Origin: Pseudomonas sp. Z8(2022)
Lineage (GTDB): Bacteria > Pseudomonadota > Gammaproteobacteria > Pseudomonadales > Pseudomonadaceae
Assembly: GCF_025837155.1 (NCBI RefSeq)
Contig: NZ_CP107549.1
Coordinates: forward strand, 3,224,001 to 3,288,000
DNA: 64,000 nt
Direction of reading: 5' to 3'
Shown here: one piece after another, positions 12,103-22,034 of the stretch
Position numbering within the stretch: position 1 is the first letter of the stretch
Layout: each line of letters begins with the position of its first letter
Program-made: the position numbers and the translations under genes
Notes under the pieces: model-generated
What the model was told of the DNA's origin: nothing
Database searches by the model: none
What the model saw: only the letters and a program-made list of their open reading frames with translations

Positions 12103-13458
12103 TCAGGATGCCGAGTCAGGCGTGGGGGAAGCGGCGGCACCGCCCTTCTCTCCCGAGCCGAGCTCGATCCTGTGAATTTGGCCGACGATCAGGCCGAAGC
12201 TCACGACCGCCAGCAGGGCATTGAGGCCAACGTAGGCCAGTGCCCAATCGAATGATCCGGTATGGCTGACCAGGTAGCCGATGACGATGGGCGTGGTGAT
12301 CGCCGCCAGGTTGCCGAAGGTGTTGAACAGACCGCCGGACAGTCCGAGGATCTGCCGCGGCGAGGTGTCGGCCACCAGCGTCCAGCCCAGCGAACCGAGG
12401 CCCTTGCCGAAGAACGCCAGGGCCATCAGCGCTACCACGGCAGTGTCGCCCTCGACGAAGATGCACAGCACCAGACTGCTCGACAGCAACAGGCCGAACA
12501 CCATCGGCAACTTGCGCGCCAGGGTCAGCGAATGACCGCGGCGCAGCATGCCATCGGACAACAGCCCGCCAAGCACGCCACCGACGCAACCGCTGATGGC
12601 CGGCAAGGCGGCGGCGAAACCGGCGCCGAGAATGCTCATGCCGCGCGCCTGCACCAGATAGACCGGAAACCAGGTGAGGAAGAAGTAGGTGATGGCGTTG
12701 TTGCAGTACTGGCCGAAGTAGATGCCGATCATCGTCCGTTGCCGGAGCAGCAGGCCCAGGTGCCGCCATTGCGAACCGCCTGCATCCCCACGCGGCCCTT
12801 CCAGATCGATCAGCGCACCACCACGCTGCAGATGGTCCAGCTCGGCGGCCTCGATACGTGGATGCTGGCGCGGCCCATGCAGTTGCCTGAGCCACAGGAA
12901 CGACAGCGCCAGGCCTAGGCAACCGAGCACGATGAACACCGACTGCCAGCCCATCACCTGCACTACCCAGCCCATCAGCGGAGCGAACAGCGCAGTGGCG
13001 GCATATTGCGCCGAACTGGAGATGGCCGTGACCGTAGCGCGCTCGGCAGTGGGAAACCAGGAGGCGATGATGCGCGCGTTGCCGGGAAAACACGGAGCGC
13101 TGGCGAACCCCACCAGCAGACGCAGCAGAAACATCGAGGTCACCGCCCAGGTGCCCGGCAGCCAACCGACGAAACCCTGCAGCAGAGTCAGCGCCGACCA
13201 GGCGAACAGCGCCAGGGTATAGACAGGCTTGGTGCCGAAGCGGTCGAACAGCCAGCCACCGGGAATCTGCCCTATGACGTAGGCCCAGCCGAACGCCGAG
13301 AAAATATAGCCGAGCGTCACCGCGTCGATACCCAGACCGGCCTGCATCGCCGAACCGGCGACGGAAAGGCTGGAGCGATCGGCGAAGGTGATGGTGGTGA
13401 CCAGAAACAGCATCAGCAGAATGCTGTAGCGCACCCGACCCGGTTTGGCATCTGGCAT
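12103..13458 (-). CDS. gudP: MFS aldarate transporter (GudP/GarP family)
   Basis: About 451 residues with 12 predicted membrane helices, split by a central loop. It matches E. coli GudP closely: [47 protein letters not shown] and [12 protein letters not shown] are all recognisable. The family imports D-glucarate and galactarate by proton symport (anion:cation symporter group). An in-frame start at 13509 is also possible; 13458 was preferred because it removes a Pro/Arg-rich leader not typical of the family. It sits between gudD and garD in the minus-strand operon. Confidence 0.88.
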   Translation of the reverse strand: MPDAKPGRVRYSILLMLFLVTTITFADRSSLSVAGSAMQAGLGIDAVTLGYIFSAFGWAYVIGQIPGGWLFDRFGTKPVYTLALFAWSALTLLQGFVGWLPGTWAVTSMFLLRLLVGFASAPCFPGNARIIASWFPTAERATVTAISSSAQYAATALFAPLMGWVVQVMGWQSVFIVLGCLGLALSFLWLRQLHGPRQHPRIEAAELDHLQRGGALIDLEGPRGDAGGSQWRHLGLLLRQRTMIGIYFGQYCNNAITYFFLTWFPVYLVQARGMSILGAGFAAALPAISGCVGGVLGGLLSDGMLRRGHSLTLARKLPMVFGLLLSSSLVLCIFVEGDTAVVALMALAFFGKGLGSLGWTLVADTSPRQILGLSGGLFNTFGNLAAITTPIVIGYLVSHTGSFDWALAYVGLNALLAVVSFGLIVGQIHRIELGSGEKGGAAASPTPDSAS

Positions 13459-13545
13459 CAGCAAGGCTCGCGGAGGGGACGACAGGCCCGGCGCAAGGCA
13501 CCGGGCCACCGACTCGACGGGAAGGTCGCAGGGCGACCGACGCCG

Positions 13546-14895
13546 TCAGCGTACCAGGCAGGGCTTCTTGTTATTGAAGGTCCAGCCTGGAATCAGGTAC
13601 TGCATGGCCACCGCGTCGTCGCGCGCGCCCAGGCCTTTGGCCTGGTACAGCTCGTGCGCCTTGGCCAGCGCATCCCAGTCCAGCTCGACGCCGAGACCCG
13701 GCGTTTTCGGCACCTGCACCAGGCCACCTTCGATGCGCAGCGGATTGTGCGTGAGGTACTGACCGTCCTGCCAGATCCAGTGGGTATCGATGGCGGTCAC
13801 GCGCCCCGGTGCAGCGGCGGCGACGTGGGTGAACATGGCAAGGGAAATATCGAAGTGGTTGTTCGAATGCGAACCCCAGGTCAGGCCCCAGTCGTTGCAC
13901 ATCTGCGCCACGCGGACGGAACCGGACATGGTCCAGAAGTGCGGGTCGGCCAGTGGAATGTCCACTGATTGCAGGGAGATGGTATGGCCCATCTGCCGCC
14001 AGTCGGTGGCGATCATGTTGGTCGCGGTGGGCAGACCGGTGGCACGGCGGAACTCGGCCATCACCTCGCGGCCGGAGTAACCGTTCTCGGCACCGCAGGG
14101 GTCTTCGGCATAGGCCAGCACGCCATGCAGGTCGCGGCACAGGGCGATGGCCTGGTCCAGCGACCAGCCGCCATTGGGGTCGAGGGTCACGCGCGCCTCA
14201 GGGAAACGCGCAGCCAGGGCACGAATCGCCTCGACTTCGGCTTCGCCGTGCAGCACGCCGCCCTTGAGCTTGAAGTCGTTGAAGCCGTAGCGCGCATGCG
14301 CGGCCTCGGCCTGGCGGACGATGGCTTCGGGGGTCAGCGCGGTCTGGTTGCGTACGCGCTCCCAGTCGTCATCGGACTCGCGCTCGTCGCGGTAGCCGAG
14401 GTCGGTCTTGTCCTTGTCGGCGACGAAGAACAGGTAACCGAGCATTTCCACGGCATCGCGCTGCTGGCCCTCGCCCAGCAGGGCGGCGACCGGTACACCG
14501 AGGTGCTGGCCGAGCAGATCGAGCAGCGCCGATTCCAGCGCGGTGACAGCATGGATAGTGATGCGCAGGTCGAAGGTCTGCAGACCGCGACCGCCGGCAT
14601 CACGATCGGCGAAGGCGCGGCGCACCTGATTGAGCAGCGCGTTGTAGTTGCCGACCGGTTGGCCGACGAGGATCGAGCGGGCGTCTTCGAGGGTCTTGCG
14701 AATGCCCTCGCCGCCAGGAACTTCGCCGACACCGACGTGGCCGGCGCTGTCCTTGAGAATGAGGATGTTGCGGGTGAAGTAAGGGCCGTGGGCACCGCTC
14801 AGATTGAGCAGCATGCTGTCGTGACCTGCGACCGGTACGACTTGCAGCTCGGTGATCAGCGGAGTGCCGACTGCGGCAGGAATCTGTGAAGTCAT
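13546..14895 (-). CDS. gudD: D-glucarate dehydratase
   Basis: 449 residues, enolase superfamily. The sequence follows E. coli Gud[21 protein letters not shown] at the N-terminus, then FNDFKLKGG with the catalytic Kx[27 protein letters not shown] (metal and base residues) and [14 protein letters not shown] with the catalytic His. It converts D-glucarate (and idarate) to 5-keto-4-deoxyglucarate with Mg2+. ATG 14895 is preceded by AGGG and matches the family start. It lies between kdgD and gudP in one operon. Confidence 0.93.
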   Translation of the reverse strand: MTSQIPAAVGTPLITELQVVPVAGHDSMLLNLSGAHGPYFTRNILILKDSAGHVGVGEVPGGEGIRKTLEDARSILVGQPVGNYNALLNQVRRAFADRDAGGRGLQTFDLRITIHAVTALESALLDLLGQHLGVPVAALLGEGQQRDAVEMLGYLFFVADKDKTDLGYRDERESDDDWERVRNQTALTPEAIVRQAEAAHARYGFNDFKLKGGVLHGEAEVEAIRALAARFPEARVTLDPNGGWSLDQAIALCRDLHGVLAYAEDPCGAENGYSGREVMAEFRRATGLPTATNMIATDWRQMGHTISLQSVDIPLADPHFWTMSGSVRVAQMCNDWGLTWGSHSNNHFDISLAMFTHVAAAAPGRVTAIDTHWIWQDGQYLTHNPLRIEGGLVQVPKTPGLGVELDWDALAKAHELYQAKGLGARDDAVAMQYLIPGWTFNNKKPCLVR

Positions 14896-15002
14896 GAGCG
14901 TTACCCTGTTGTTCTTGTGCGGGTTCGACAATGTTTCGTGCTGTCACGCCCGGCCTGCCGGCACGCGACCAGGCCGCTCGCCGAAGCGAGCGGCCCGTGC
15001 AT

Positions 15003-15914
15003 TTACTGCGCGCCTTGGGTTTCGATCAGCTTGGCCAGGGCTTCGTACTCTTCCGGCAGCAGATCGGTCAGCGGAGCGCGTACCGGGCCGGCGTCATAGC
15101 CGACGATCCTGGCACCGGCCTTGACGATGCTCACGGCGTAGCCGGCCTTGCGGTTACGGATGTCCAGGTACGGCAGGAAGAAGTCGTCGATCAGCTTGCC
15201 AACGGTGGCGTGATCTTCGGCTGCGATGGCGCGGTAGAAGTCCATGGCGGTTTTCGGGATGAAGTTGAACACGGCCGAGGAATACACCGGCACCCCCAGA
15301 GCTCGGTAGGCAGCGGCATAGACTTCGGCAGTCGGCAGACCGCCGAGATAGGTCAGACGCTCACCGAGACGGCGACGGATCGACACCATCAGCTCGATGT
15401 CACCCAGGCCGTCCTTGTAACCGATCAGGTTCGGGCAACGCTCGGCCAGTTGCTCCAGCAAGTTGGCGTTGAGGCGGCAGACGTTGCGGTTGTAGATCAC
15501 CACTCCGATGTTCACCGACTTGCACACCTGCTCGACATGCGCGGCAACACCTTCCTGCGACGCTTCGGTCAGGTAGTGCGGCAGCAGCAGCAGGCCCTTG
15601 GCGCCCAGGCGCTCGGCTTCCTGCGCCATCTGGATGGCGACGCGGGTCGGACCGCCAACACCGGCCAGGATCGGTACGGACTTCTCGCAGGTATCTACGG
15701 CAGTCTTGATCACGGCGCTGTACTCGTCCGGCGCCAGGGAGAAGAACTCGCCAGTACCACCGGCAGCGAACAGAGCGGAAGCACCGTAAGGCGCCAGCCA
15801 CTCGAGGCGGCGCACATAGCCAGCCTTGTTGAAATCGCCGGCGGCATCGAAGTCGGTGACCGGGAAAGACAGCAGACCGGAGGAGAGGATGGACTTAAGT
15901 TCTTGTGGATTCAT
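15003..15914 (-). CDS. kdgD: 5-dehydro-4-deoxyglucarate dehydratase (decarboxylating)
   Basis: 303 residues, DHDPS/NAL-type class I lyase TIM barrel. The Schiff-base Lys lies in [10 protein letters not shown] and the conserved Tyr in VIYNRN; the early [11 protein letters not shown] is the substrate-binding loop of the family. It dehydrates and decarboxylates 5-keto-4-deoxyglucarate to 2-oxoglutarate semialdehyde. It is the first gene of the minus-strand aldarate operon, so all dehydratases in the cluster feed it. The semialdehyde dehydrogenase that would give 2-oxoglutarate is not in this window. Confidence 0.93.
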   Translation of the reverse strand: MNPQELKSILSSGLLSFPVTDFDAAGDFNKAGYVRRLEWLAPYGASALFAAGGTGEFFSLAPDEYSAVIKTAVDTCEKSVPILAGVGGPTRVAIQMAQEAERLGAKGLLLLPHYLTEASQEGVAAHVEQVCKSVNIGVVIYNRNVCRLNANLLEQLAERCPNLIGYKDGLGDIELMVSIRRRLGERLTYLGGLPTAEVYAAAYRALGVPVYSSAVFNFIPKTAMDFYRAIAAEDHATVGKLIDDFFLPYLDIRNRKAGYAVSIVKAGARIVGYDAGPVRAPLTDLLPEEYEALAKLIETQGAQ

Positions 15915-16457
15915 TATGCGAACACCCTGTAAAGCGAGTTGTGAGGAATAGCGTCAGCCGCAGCTGTAGAGATACGTTATCGTACAACAGCAAAAAAAAC
16001 ACCAGTTTTCGTATGATCCGTTCGTCGAAGTCGTTTCCGCCTCCGCCCCACTCGCCCGAAAAACCGCCATTCAAGCGCTAAAGCTCAGTGTAGAGCAGGC
16101 TCTATCATGGCGCCGGAACAGATGCCAGCGCAATCATCATTCACCTCGGGCAGCGTTGACACGCCAGAAACAGGCTGGTACTAATCCCATCAAGTCATAT
16201 GACAACCTATGACATTCCAATAAAAAAAACGAGGCCCAGGTCATGCCACAGACCTTCACCCTGCCCTGCCATCGTGCCGGCCACTGCGCCAATGCCGGTC
16301 GCTACCCGAGCGGCGCAATCCGCGCAGGCTACGTTGCCGTCTTTGCCCAAGCTCTCACTTGCCGCAGCGAGGATCACCTGCTGATCCCGGTGCGCGACTG
16401 AACCGACCCTTCGCCATTGCGGCCAAGGGCCGCGCCAGTTTAGGAGCCTTAGCCAAG
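15915..16457. promoter_or_regulatory. Divergent control region of the two aldarate operons
   Basis: 543 bases without a credible gene, between the divergent kdgD and second gudD genes. Two candidate operator features stand out. One is TACG-TTAT-CGTA at 15973-15984 with a related half-site TTCGTATGAT around 16008-16017. The other is a perfect palindrome at 16194-16203. The short frame at 16199-16384 has no ribosome-binding site and is not called. Promoters for both operons must lie here, but I cannot place them with confidence. Confidence 0.6.
16194..16203. promoter_or_regulatory. Palindrome GTCATATGAC, GntR-type operator candidate
   Basis: The perfect 10-base palindrome GTCATATGAC is embedded in AAGTCATATGACAA, close to the TTGTnnnnnACAA form bound by many FadR-subfamily GntR regulators. 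A related CTATGACATT follows within ten bases. It lies about 255 bases upstream of the second gudD gene. No GntR gene is present in the window. Confidence 0.4.
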
Positions 16458-17849
16458 ATGTACGAAGCCCCCCGCAGCACACCCCGGATCGTCGAGATGC
16501 AGGTCATTCCGGTCGCCGGCCATGACAGCATGCTGCTCAACCTGTGCGGTGCCCATGCCCCCTATTTCACCCGCAATCTGGTGCTGCTCAAGGACAATGC
16601 CGGACGCATTGGCTGTGGCGAAGTCCCCGGCGGCGAAGGCATCCGCCAGGCGCTGGAGCGTTGCCGCGAACTGGTGATCGGCCAGTCGGTCGGCCGTTAC
16701 AACCATGTGCTCAATCGTCTGCGCCAGGCCATCGCCGGGCCAGCCAGAGGACCACAGACCACCCAGCATCAGGTCACTTCCGAATCCGAAGCGCGCGTTC
16801 TCAAGCAACCTCACGAAATCAATCTGCGCCTGGACAACGTGATCACCGCCGTAGAGGCGGCATTACTCGACCTGCTCGGCCAGCATCTCGACGTGCCGGT
16901 GGCCGAACTGCTCGGCAGCGGCCAGCAACGCGATAGCGTGCCGATGCTCGCCTACCTCTTCTATATAGGTGAGCGCCAGCGCACCGACCTGCCCTACCTC
17001 GCCGGCAAAGGCCCGACGGACGACTGGTATCACCTGCGCCATCAGGCCGCGCTGACGCCGGAGGCCATTGCCCGTCTGGCCGAGGCGGCGCATGCGCGCT
17101 ACGGCTTCAATGACTTCAAGCTCAAGGGCGGCGTAATGCGCGGCGCCGAGGAAATGGACGCCATCCGCGCGATCAAGGCGCGCTTCCCCGATGCCCGCGT
17201 CACCCTGGACCCCAATGGCGCCTGGTCGCTGGACGAAGCCATCGCCCTGTGCCAGGGCCAGAACCATGTGCTGAGCTATGCCGAAGACCCCTGCGGCCCG
17301 GAAAATGGCTATTCCGGTCGCGAGGTGATGGCCGAGTTCAAGCGCGCAACCGGCATTCCCACGGCCACCAACATGGTCGCTACCGACTGGCGCCAGATGG
17401 GCCATTCGCTGCGCCTGGAGGCCGTCGACATCCCGCTGGCCGACCCGCACTTCTGGACCATGCAGGGCGCCGTGCGCCTCGGTCAGGTGTGCGAGGAGTT
17501 CGGCCTGACCTGGGGTTCGCACTCGAACAACCACTTCGATATTTCCCTGGCCATGTTCACCCATGCCGCAGCCGCCGTACCTGGCCGCGTCACCGCCATC
17601 GATACCCACTGGATCTGGCAGGAAGGCGAAGAACGCCTGACCCGCGAACCGCTGCAGATCATCGGTGGTCAGGTGCGGGTATCGGACAAGCCTGGCCTCG
17701 GTATCGAGCCGGACATGGAGCGGATCATGGCCGCCCACGAGCTTTACAAGAAGGTGGCCAAGGGCGCGCGCGACGACGCCATGGCCATGCAGTACCTGGT
17801 CCCGGGTTGGCAATACGACCCGAAACGCCCCAGCCTCGGTCGCGACTGA
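16458..17849 (+). CDS. Second glucarate dehydratase-like protein (GudD/GudX type)
   Basis: 463 residues, enolase superfamily, clearly paralogous to the gudD product at 13546-14895. It shares [43 protein letters not shown] and [13 protein letters not shown], so metal and catalytic residues are kept. It differs by an inserted polar stretch near residues 95-125 (around [19 protein letters not shown]). In E. coli, GudX is a GudD paralogue of weaker activity; this one may prefer another aldarate epimer. ATG 16458 has AGGAG eleven bases upstream. It heads the operon that continues with tctCBA. Confidence 0.87.
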   Translation: MYEAPRSTPRIVEMQVIPVAGHDSMLLNLCGAHAPYFTRNLVLLKDNAGRIGCGEVPGGEGIRQALERCRELVIGQSVGRYNHVLNRLRQAIAGPARGPQTTQHQVTSESEARVLKQPHEINLRLDNVITAVEAALLDLLGQHLDVPVAELLGSGQQRDSVPMLAYLFYIGERQRTDLPYLAGKGPTDDWYHLRHQAALTPEAIARLAEAAHARYGFNDFKLKGGVMRGAEEMDAIRAIKARFPDARVTLDPNGAWSLDEAIALCQGQNHVLSYAEDPCGPENGYSGREVMAEFKRATGIPTATNMVATDWRQMGHSLRLEAVDIPLADPHFWTMQGAVRLGQVCEEFGLTWGSHSNNHFDISLAMFTHAAAAVPGRVTAIDTHWIWQEGEERLTREPLQIIGGQVRVSDKPGLGIEPDMERIMAAHELYKKVAKGARDDAMAMQYLVPGWQYDPKRPSLGRD

Positions 17850-17884
17850 CTCGCGCGGCTTCTATCCCAACCCGGAGTATTCCA

Positions 17885-18862
17885 ATGAAAAAAACATTCC
17901 GCGCCTCCCTCCTTTCTGCCCTGGTCGGAATGGGTGCCCTGATCACCCACTCCGCCACCTTCGCCGATGAGGTCAAGTGGCCGACTCGTCCGATCCAGGT
18001 GGTGGTGATCGCCAACCCAGGTGGCGATACCGACTTCAACGCCCGCATGATGGCCAAGTACTTCAACGAGATCACCGGCAAGACCATGGTGGTGACCAAC
18101 GTCGCTGGCGGCGGTGGCACCCTGGCGGCCGAACAGGTCAAGGGCGCGGCGGCGGACGGCAACACCATCCTCTTCACCCACCCGGGTCAGCTGATCGTCA
18201 ACGAAGTTGCCGGTCTGACCGAAGACAGCTTCGAAACCTTCGATGTCGCCTGCATTGCCGGCGTCGACAAGAGTGCGGTGTTCGTCGCTTCCAAGCAGTC
18301 GGGCGTGACCAGCATGCAGGACCTGGTCGAGAAGTCCAAAGCCAACCCGCGCAGCATCACCTATGGCACCGAGATGGGCAGCTTCTCCCACATCCAGGGC
18401 CTGATGCTGGAAAAACTCACCGGCGTCAAGCTGAAGATGGTCGACGGTGGCACCGTAGCCGACCGCGTTGTCGGCATGCTGGGCGGCCGCCTCGATCTGG
18501 GCGCCATCACCTACGGTTCGGTACAGGACTACGTGCAGGGCGGTCAGATGGTCGCACTGGGCCAGCCCAACGCCGAGCGCAACGTCATGCTGGGTGACGT
18601 CCCGACGCTCAAGGAACAGGGCCTCGACATCACCATGGACAAGCCCTACGTAGTGGCTTTCCCGAAAGGCACCGACCCGGCGATCGTCAAGAAGATGTCC
18701 GACATCATGAAGCAGATCACCGAGAAGCCGGCTTACGCCGAAGATCTGAAGAAGTTCAAGCAACCGGTCGCCTTCTTCGCCACCGAAGAGGCCAGACAGA
18801 TTCTGGCCAAGACCCGCGAAGACTTCATGCAGTTCAAGGATGAGCTGCGCAAGGCCAAGTAA
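17885..18862 (+). CDS. tctC: Tripartite tricarboxylate transporter substrate-binding protein (TctC/Bug family)
   Basis: 325 residues. A signal peptide (basic MKKTFR, then a hydrophobic stretch, cut near ATFADE) exports it to the periplasm. The mature protein has Bug-family hallmarks: WPTRPIQVVVIANPGGDTD, NVAGGGGTLAAEQV, and the central YGTEMGSFSHIQG that lines the ligand pocket. It should bind a carboxylate, here most likely an aldarate, and hand it to TctAB. GGAG precedes ATG 17885. It follows the dehydratase gene by 35 bases in the same operon. Confidence 0.9.
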   Translation: MKKTFRASLLSALVGMGALITHSATFADEVKWPTRPIQVVVIANPGGDTDFNARMMAKYFNEITGKTMVVTNVAGGGGTLAAEQVKGAAADGNTILFTHPGQLIVNEVAGLTEDSFETFDVACIAGVDKSAVFVASKQSGVTSMQDLVEKSKANPRSITYGTEMGSFSHIQGLMLEKLTGVKLKMVDGGTVADRVVGMLGGRLDLGAITYGSVQDYVQGGQMVALGQPNAERNVMLGDVPTLKEQGLDITMDKPYVVAFPKGTDPAIVKKMSDIMKQITEKPAYAEDLKKFKQPVAFFATEEARQILAKTREDFMQFKDELRKAK

Positions 18863-18927
18863 AGCCACAACGCAACGCCGGCCCGAGCGACCGGGGCCGG
18901 CGCTGCACCTCAGAACCGAGGTATGCA

Positions 18928-19434
18928 ATGAACACCCCGAACAAGAAAGAACTGATCACCGGCATTGCCATGCTCGGTGCCAGCCTTGCCTATCTGCTAC
19001 TGGCGCAGCAGATCCCCGGCCATGACGGTATCGACGCGGCCACGGTGCCTAAACTGCTGGCCGGCTTCCTGACCCTGCTCGGTCTGATGCAGCTGGCCAG
19101 CGCATTCGCCAAACCCAGGACCGCCACCGAAGCCGCCAGCGACTTGCCCACTGAGGCCGAAGAGCCTGCAACGGAGATCGTCGAACCCAAGACCGTGATC
19201 AAGACCCTTGGTCTGATCCTCGGCTACATGGCCCTGCTCGGCCCTGTGGGCTTTCCGATCATGACCGTGGTTTACCTGTATCTGCAGTTCCTCGTGCTGA
19301 CCCCGGTAAACCAGAAAGCCAGACACCTGACCTATCTGCTGATCGCCGTTATCTGCTCTGCACTCATCTTCCTGCTGTTCCGCGAGGCCTTCGATCTGAT
19401 GCTGCCCGCTGGTCTGCTGAACAACTTCATCTGA
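18928..19434 (+). CDS. tctB: Tripartite tricarboxylate transporter small permease
   Basis: 168 residues with four predicted membrane helices and a polar, acidic loop between helices 2 and 3 (about residues 55-90), the standard TctB layout. It forms the inner-membrane carrier with TctA. GAGGTATG upstream supports the start. Only nine bases separate it from tctA. The sequence itself gives no substrate; the aldarate role follows from the operon. Confidence 0.87.
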   Translation: MNTPNKKELITGIAMLGASLAYLLLAQQIPGHDGIDAATVPKLLAGFLTLLGLMQLASAFAKPRTATEAASDLPTEAEEPATEIVEPKTVIKTLGLILGYMALLGPVGFPIMTVVYLYLQFLVLTPVNQKARHLTYLLIAVICSALIFLLFREAFDLMLPAGLLNNFI

Positions 19435-19443
19435 GGATCGACC

Positions 19444-20964
19444 ATGCTCGAATTACTGCAGCAAGGCTTCGGTGCCGTCTTTTCACTGAACATCATGATG
19501 CTGATGACAGTCGGCGTGGCCATGGGGATCGTTTTCGGCGCTGTGCCCGGGCTGTCGGCTACCATGGCCGTGGCGCTGTGCCTGCCGCTGACCTTCACCA
19601 TGGGCCCGCAGGCCGGCCTGTCGCTGCTGGTCGCACTGTTCATCGGCGCCACTTCCGGGGGCCTGATCTCGGCCATCCTGCTGAAGATTCCGGGAACCCC
19701 ATCATCTATCGCCACGGTGTTCGACGGCGGCCCGCTGATGGAACAGGGCCACGGCGTCAAGGCGCTGGGCATCGGCATCGTGTTTTCCTTTCTGGGCACC
19801 ATCTTCAGCATCGTCGCGCTGATGCTCATCGCACCGCAGCTGGCCAAGGTGGCCCTGAGCTTCGGCCCACATGAATACTTCGCCATTGCCATATTCTCCC
19901 TGACCCTGATTGCCACGCTCTCAGCCGGCTCCATGGTCAAGGGGCTGTTCGCCGGTGCACTGGGCATCGCCATATCCACCATCGGCATCGCTCCGGTCGA
20001 GGCAGTGCGCCGCTTCACCTTCGGCGTCAATGAACTCAACGGCGGCTTCTCCATGCTGACCGTGATGATCGGCATGTTCGCCGTGGCGGAGATCATCAAG
20101 CTCGCCGAAACCGGCCGCCATGCCGTGCAGGGCACGGCCAGGTCGGTAAGCATGAAGAACATCAAAGGCTTCGGCTTTTCCCTCAGGGAATTCCGCGAGC
20201 AGTTGCCGAACGCCGGTCGCTCCGGCCTGATCGGCCTGGGTATCGGCATCCTGCCGGGCATCGGTGCGGGCACCTCGAACCTGGTTTCCTACATCATCGC
20301 CAAGAAGCGCGCGAAAGACGGGCACACCTACGGCAAGGGCAACATCGGCGGCGTGGTCGCCAGCGAGACGGCCAACAATGCCGGTATCGGCGGCGCCATG
20401 ATGCCGCTGATGACCCTGGGCATTCCCGGCGATACCGTCACCGCGATCATGCTCGGCGGCTTCCTGATCCACGGTATCCAGCCCGGTCCGCTGCTGTTCA
20501 TCAGCCAGGGTCCGCTGGTGTACACCATCTTCGCCGCGCTGATCGTCGCTACGGTGATGATGCTGTTCATGGAGTTCTACGGCCTGCGCCTGTTCATCAA
20601 GCTGCTCGACGTGCCCAAGCACATCCTCCTGCCGATCATCCTGGTGCTTTGCGTGGTCGGGGCCTTCGGCCTCTCCAGCCGCCTGTTCGACGTCTGGTCG
20701 ATCCTGCTGTTCGGCCTGCTCGGCTACGCCTTCGTCAAGGCCGGCATGCCGGCGGCGCCGTTCATCATCGGCTTCATTCTCGGGCCAATGGCGGAAACCA
20801 ACCTGCGTCGCGGGCTGATGCTGTCGGACGGCAGTTTCGCCGACTTCTTCACCAACCCCATCGCCGGCACCTTCCTCGGCCTGGCACTGCTGTTCGTGCT
20901 CTGGCAGGTGTTCAGCGCGCTGCGCCCCAAACCCAGCGCGATCAACGAAATCCTGCGAACCTGA
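19444..20964 (+). CDS. tctA: Tripartite tricarboxylate transporter large permease
   Basis: 506 residues, about 12 membrane helices. TctA family motifs are clear: FGAVPGLSATMAVAL near the N-terminus, KIPGTPSSIATVFDGGPLME, and a repeat of the first motif in GIGILPGIGAGTSNLVSY, followed by ETANNAGIGGAMMPLMTLG. It is the ion-coupled channel of the uptake system with TctB and TctC. GAGGATC precedes the start and a strong terminator follows 10 bases after the stop. Confidence 0.92.
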   Translation: MLELLQQGFGAVFSLNIMMLMTVGVAMGIVFGAVPGLSATMAVALCLPLTFTMGPQAGLSLLVALFIGATSGGLISAILLKIPGTPSSIATVFDGGPLMEQGHGVKALGIGIVFSFLGTIFSIVALMLIAPQLAKVALSFGPHEYFAIAIFSLTLIATLSAGSMVKGLFAGALGIAISTIGIAPVEAVRRFTFGVNELNGGFSMLTVMIGMFAVAEIIKLAETGRHAVQGTARSVSMKNIKGFGFSLREFREQLPNAGRSGLIGLGIGILPGIGAGTSNLVSYIIAKKRAKDGHTYGKGNIGGVVASETANNAGIGGAMMPLMTLGIPGDTVTAIMLGGFLIHGIQPGPLLFISQGPLVYTIFAALIVATVMMLFMEFYGLRLFIKLLDVPKHILLPIILVLCVVGAFGLSSRLFDVWSILLFGLLGYAFVKAGMPAAPFIIGFILGPMAETNLRRGLMLSDGSFADFFTNPIAGTFLGLALLFVLWQVFSALRPKPSAINEILRT

Positions 20965-20974
20965 TCCACTCGAC

Positions 20975-21002
20975 AGCCCCCTCTGCTCAGGGGGCTTTTT
21001 TT
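20975..21002 (+). terminator. Rho-independent terminator after tctA
   Basis: AGCCCCC (20975-20981), loop TCTGCTCA, GGGGGCT (20990-20996), then a run of T at 20997-21002. Strong stem and U-tract; it ends the gudD-like/tctCBA operon. Confidence 0.92.
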
Positions 21003-21090
21003 CGCACCTCTGGCTTCGTACGCAATCCAGTCTTCCGTTTGCCAGGAACTGCGGCAGATGATGGGCGCTGGCATTGATCTAGGTCCAATC

Positions 21091-21108
21091 CAATCATTCA
21101 CTTGATTG
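21091..21108. promoter_or_regulatory. Inverted repeat upstream of LysR gene
   Basis: CAATCA (21091-21096) and TGATTG (21103-21108) flank six bases. The decamer CAATCATTCA at 21091-21100 is repeated exactly at 23271-23280, before the talarate/galactarate dehydratase gene. This is suitable as a binding site for the LysR protein encoded next to it. Confidence 0.5.
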
Positions 21109-21125
21109 ATACGCGGAATGAATCA

Positions 21126-22031
21126 ATGTTCGATCTGGCACAACTACGCTGTTTCACCACCCTGGCCGCCGAGCTGAACTTCCGCCGCGCCGCCGAGCGC
21201 CTGCACATGACCCAGCCGCCGCTGAGCCGGCAGATTCAGCTGCTCGAACACCAACTGGGCGTCTCGCTGTTCACTCGTAGCACCCGCTCGGTTGCCCTGA
21301 CGGCAGCTGGCCGCGCCTTCTTCGTCGAAGCCCAGGCACTGCTCGACCAGGCCCACCGTGCTGCGCAAAGTGCGCGCCTGGCCGCCATTGGCGAGAGCGG
21401 CTCGCTGAACATCAGTTTCGTCGCCAGCGCGGTATACGACGTACTGCCCCGGGCGATCACCAGCGCCAGGCGGGAACGCCCCGGCGTGGATATCGCCCTG
21501 CTGGAAATGACCACCTTCGAACAAGTTCAGGCACTGCGATCCCGACGCGTGGATCTGGCCATCGTGCGCGCGCCACTGCAGCAATCCGGCCTGGTCAGCG
21601 AATGCCTGCTGCGTGAGCCATTCGTGCTGGCCGCCCCCGCCGGGCATCCGCTTGCGCAACACCAACGGCCAACCCTGGAGATGCTCCATGGTCAGCCATT
21701 TCTTCTCTATGCACATACCGCCTGGCAGCCCTTCAACGAACTGCATACCGGTCTGTTCCGCGCCAGCGGCATTCAGCCGGACTTCGTCCAGGCGCTGGGC
21801 TCGACCCTGACCATACTGGCGCTGGTCAACGCCGGCATGGGGCTGGCGCTGGTGCCACGTACTGCCAGCGCCATTCACTTCGGGCAGGTGCGCTTCCGTG
21901 AGCTGCCGCTGCCCAAAGGTGTGTGCGGCGAGCTGCACCTGGTCTGGCGCGACGACAACGACAACCCCGCATTGCCAGCGGTGATCGAAGCCGTGCGCCA
22001 GGCCGCTCGCGACATCTATCCGCAAAGCTGA
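21126..22031 (+). CDS. LysR family transcriptional regulator
   Basis: 301 residues from ATG 21126 (an in-frame ATT at 21102 is less likely). The N-terminal winged helix reads LAQLRCFTTLAAELNFRRAA with the recognition helix around MTQPPLSRQIQLLE. The remaining two lobes are the effector-binding domain. It is convergent with the talarate/galactarate dehydratase gene, the two stops being three bases apart, and follows the tctA terminator. It probably controls the dehydratase and perhaps the transporter in response to an aldarate or its dehydration product. The effector is inferred from position only. Confidence 0.88.
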   Translation: MFDLAQLRCFTTLAAELNFRRAAERLHMTQPPLSRQIQLLEHQLGVSLFTRSTRSVALTAAGRAFFVEAQALLDQAHRAAQSARLAAIGESGSLNISFVASAVYDVLPRAITSARRERPGVDIALLEMTTFEQVQALRSRRVDLAIVRAPLQQSGLVSECLLREPFVLAAPAGHPLAQHQRPTLEMLHGQPFLLYAHTAWQPFNELHTGLFRASGIQPDFVQALGSTLTILALVNAGMGLALVPRTASAIHFGQVRFRELPLPKGVCGELHLVWRDDNDNPALPAVIEAVRQAARDIYPQS

Positions 22032-22034
22032 AGA

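Noticed and set aside
16199..16384. 61-codon open frame in the divergent aldarate control region
   Set aside because: There is no ribosome-binding site, the composition is unlike coding sequence, and it overlaps operator candidates.
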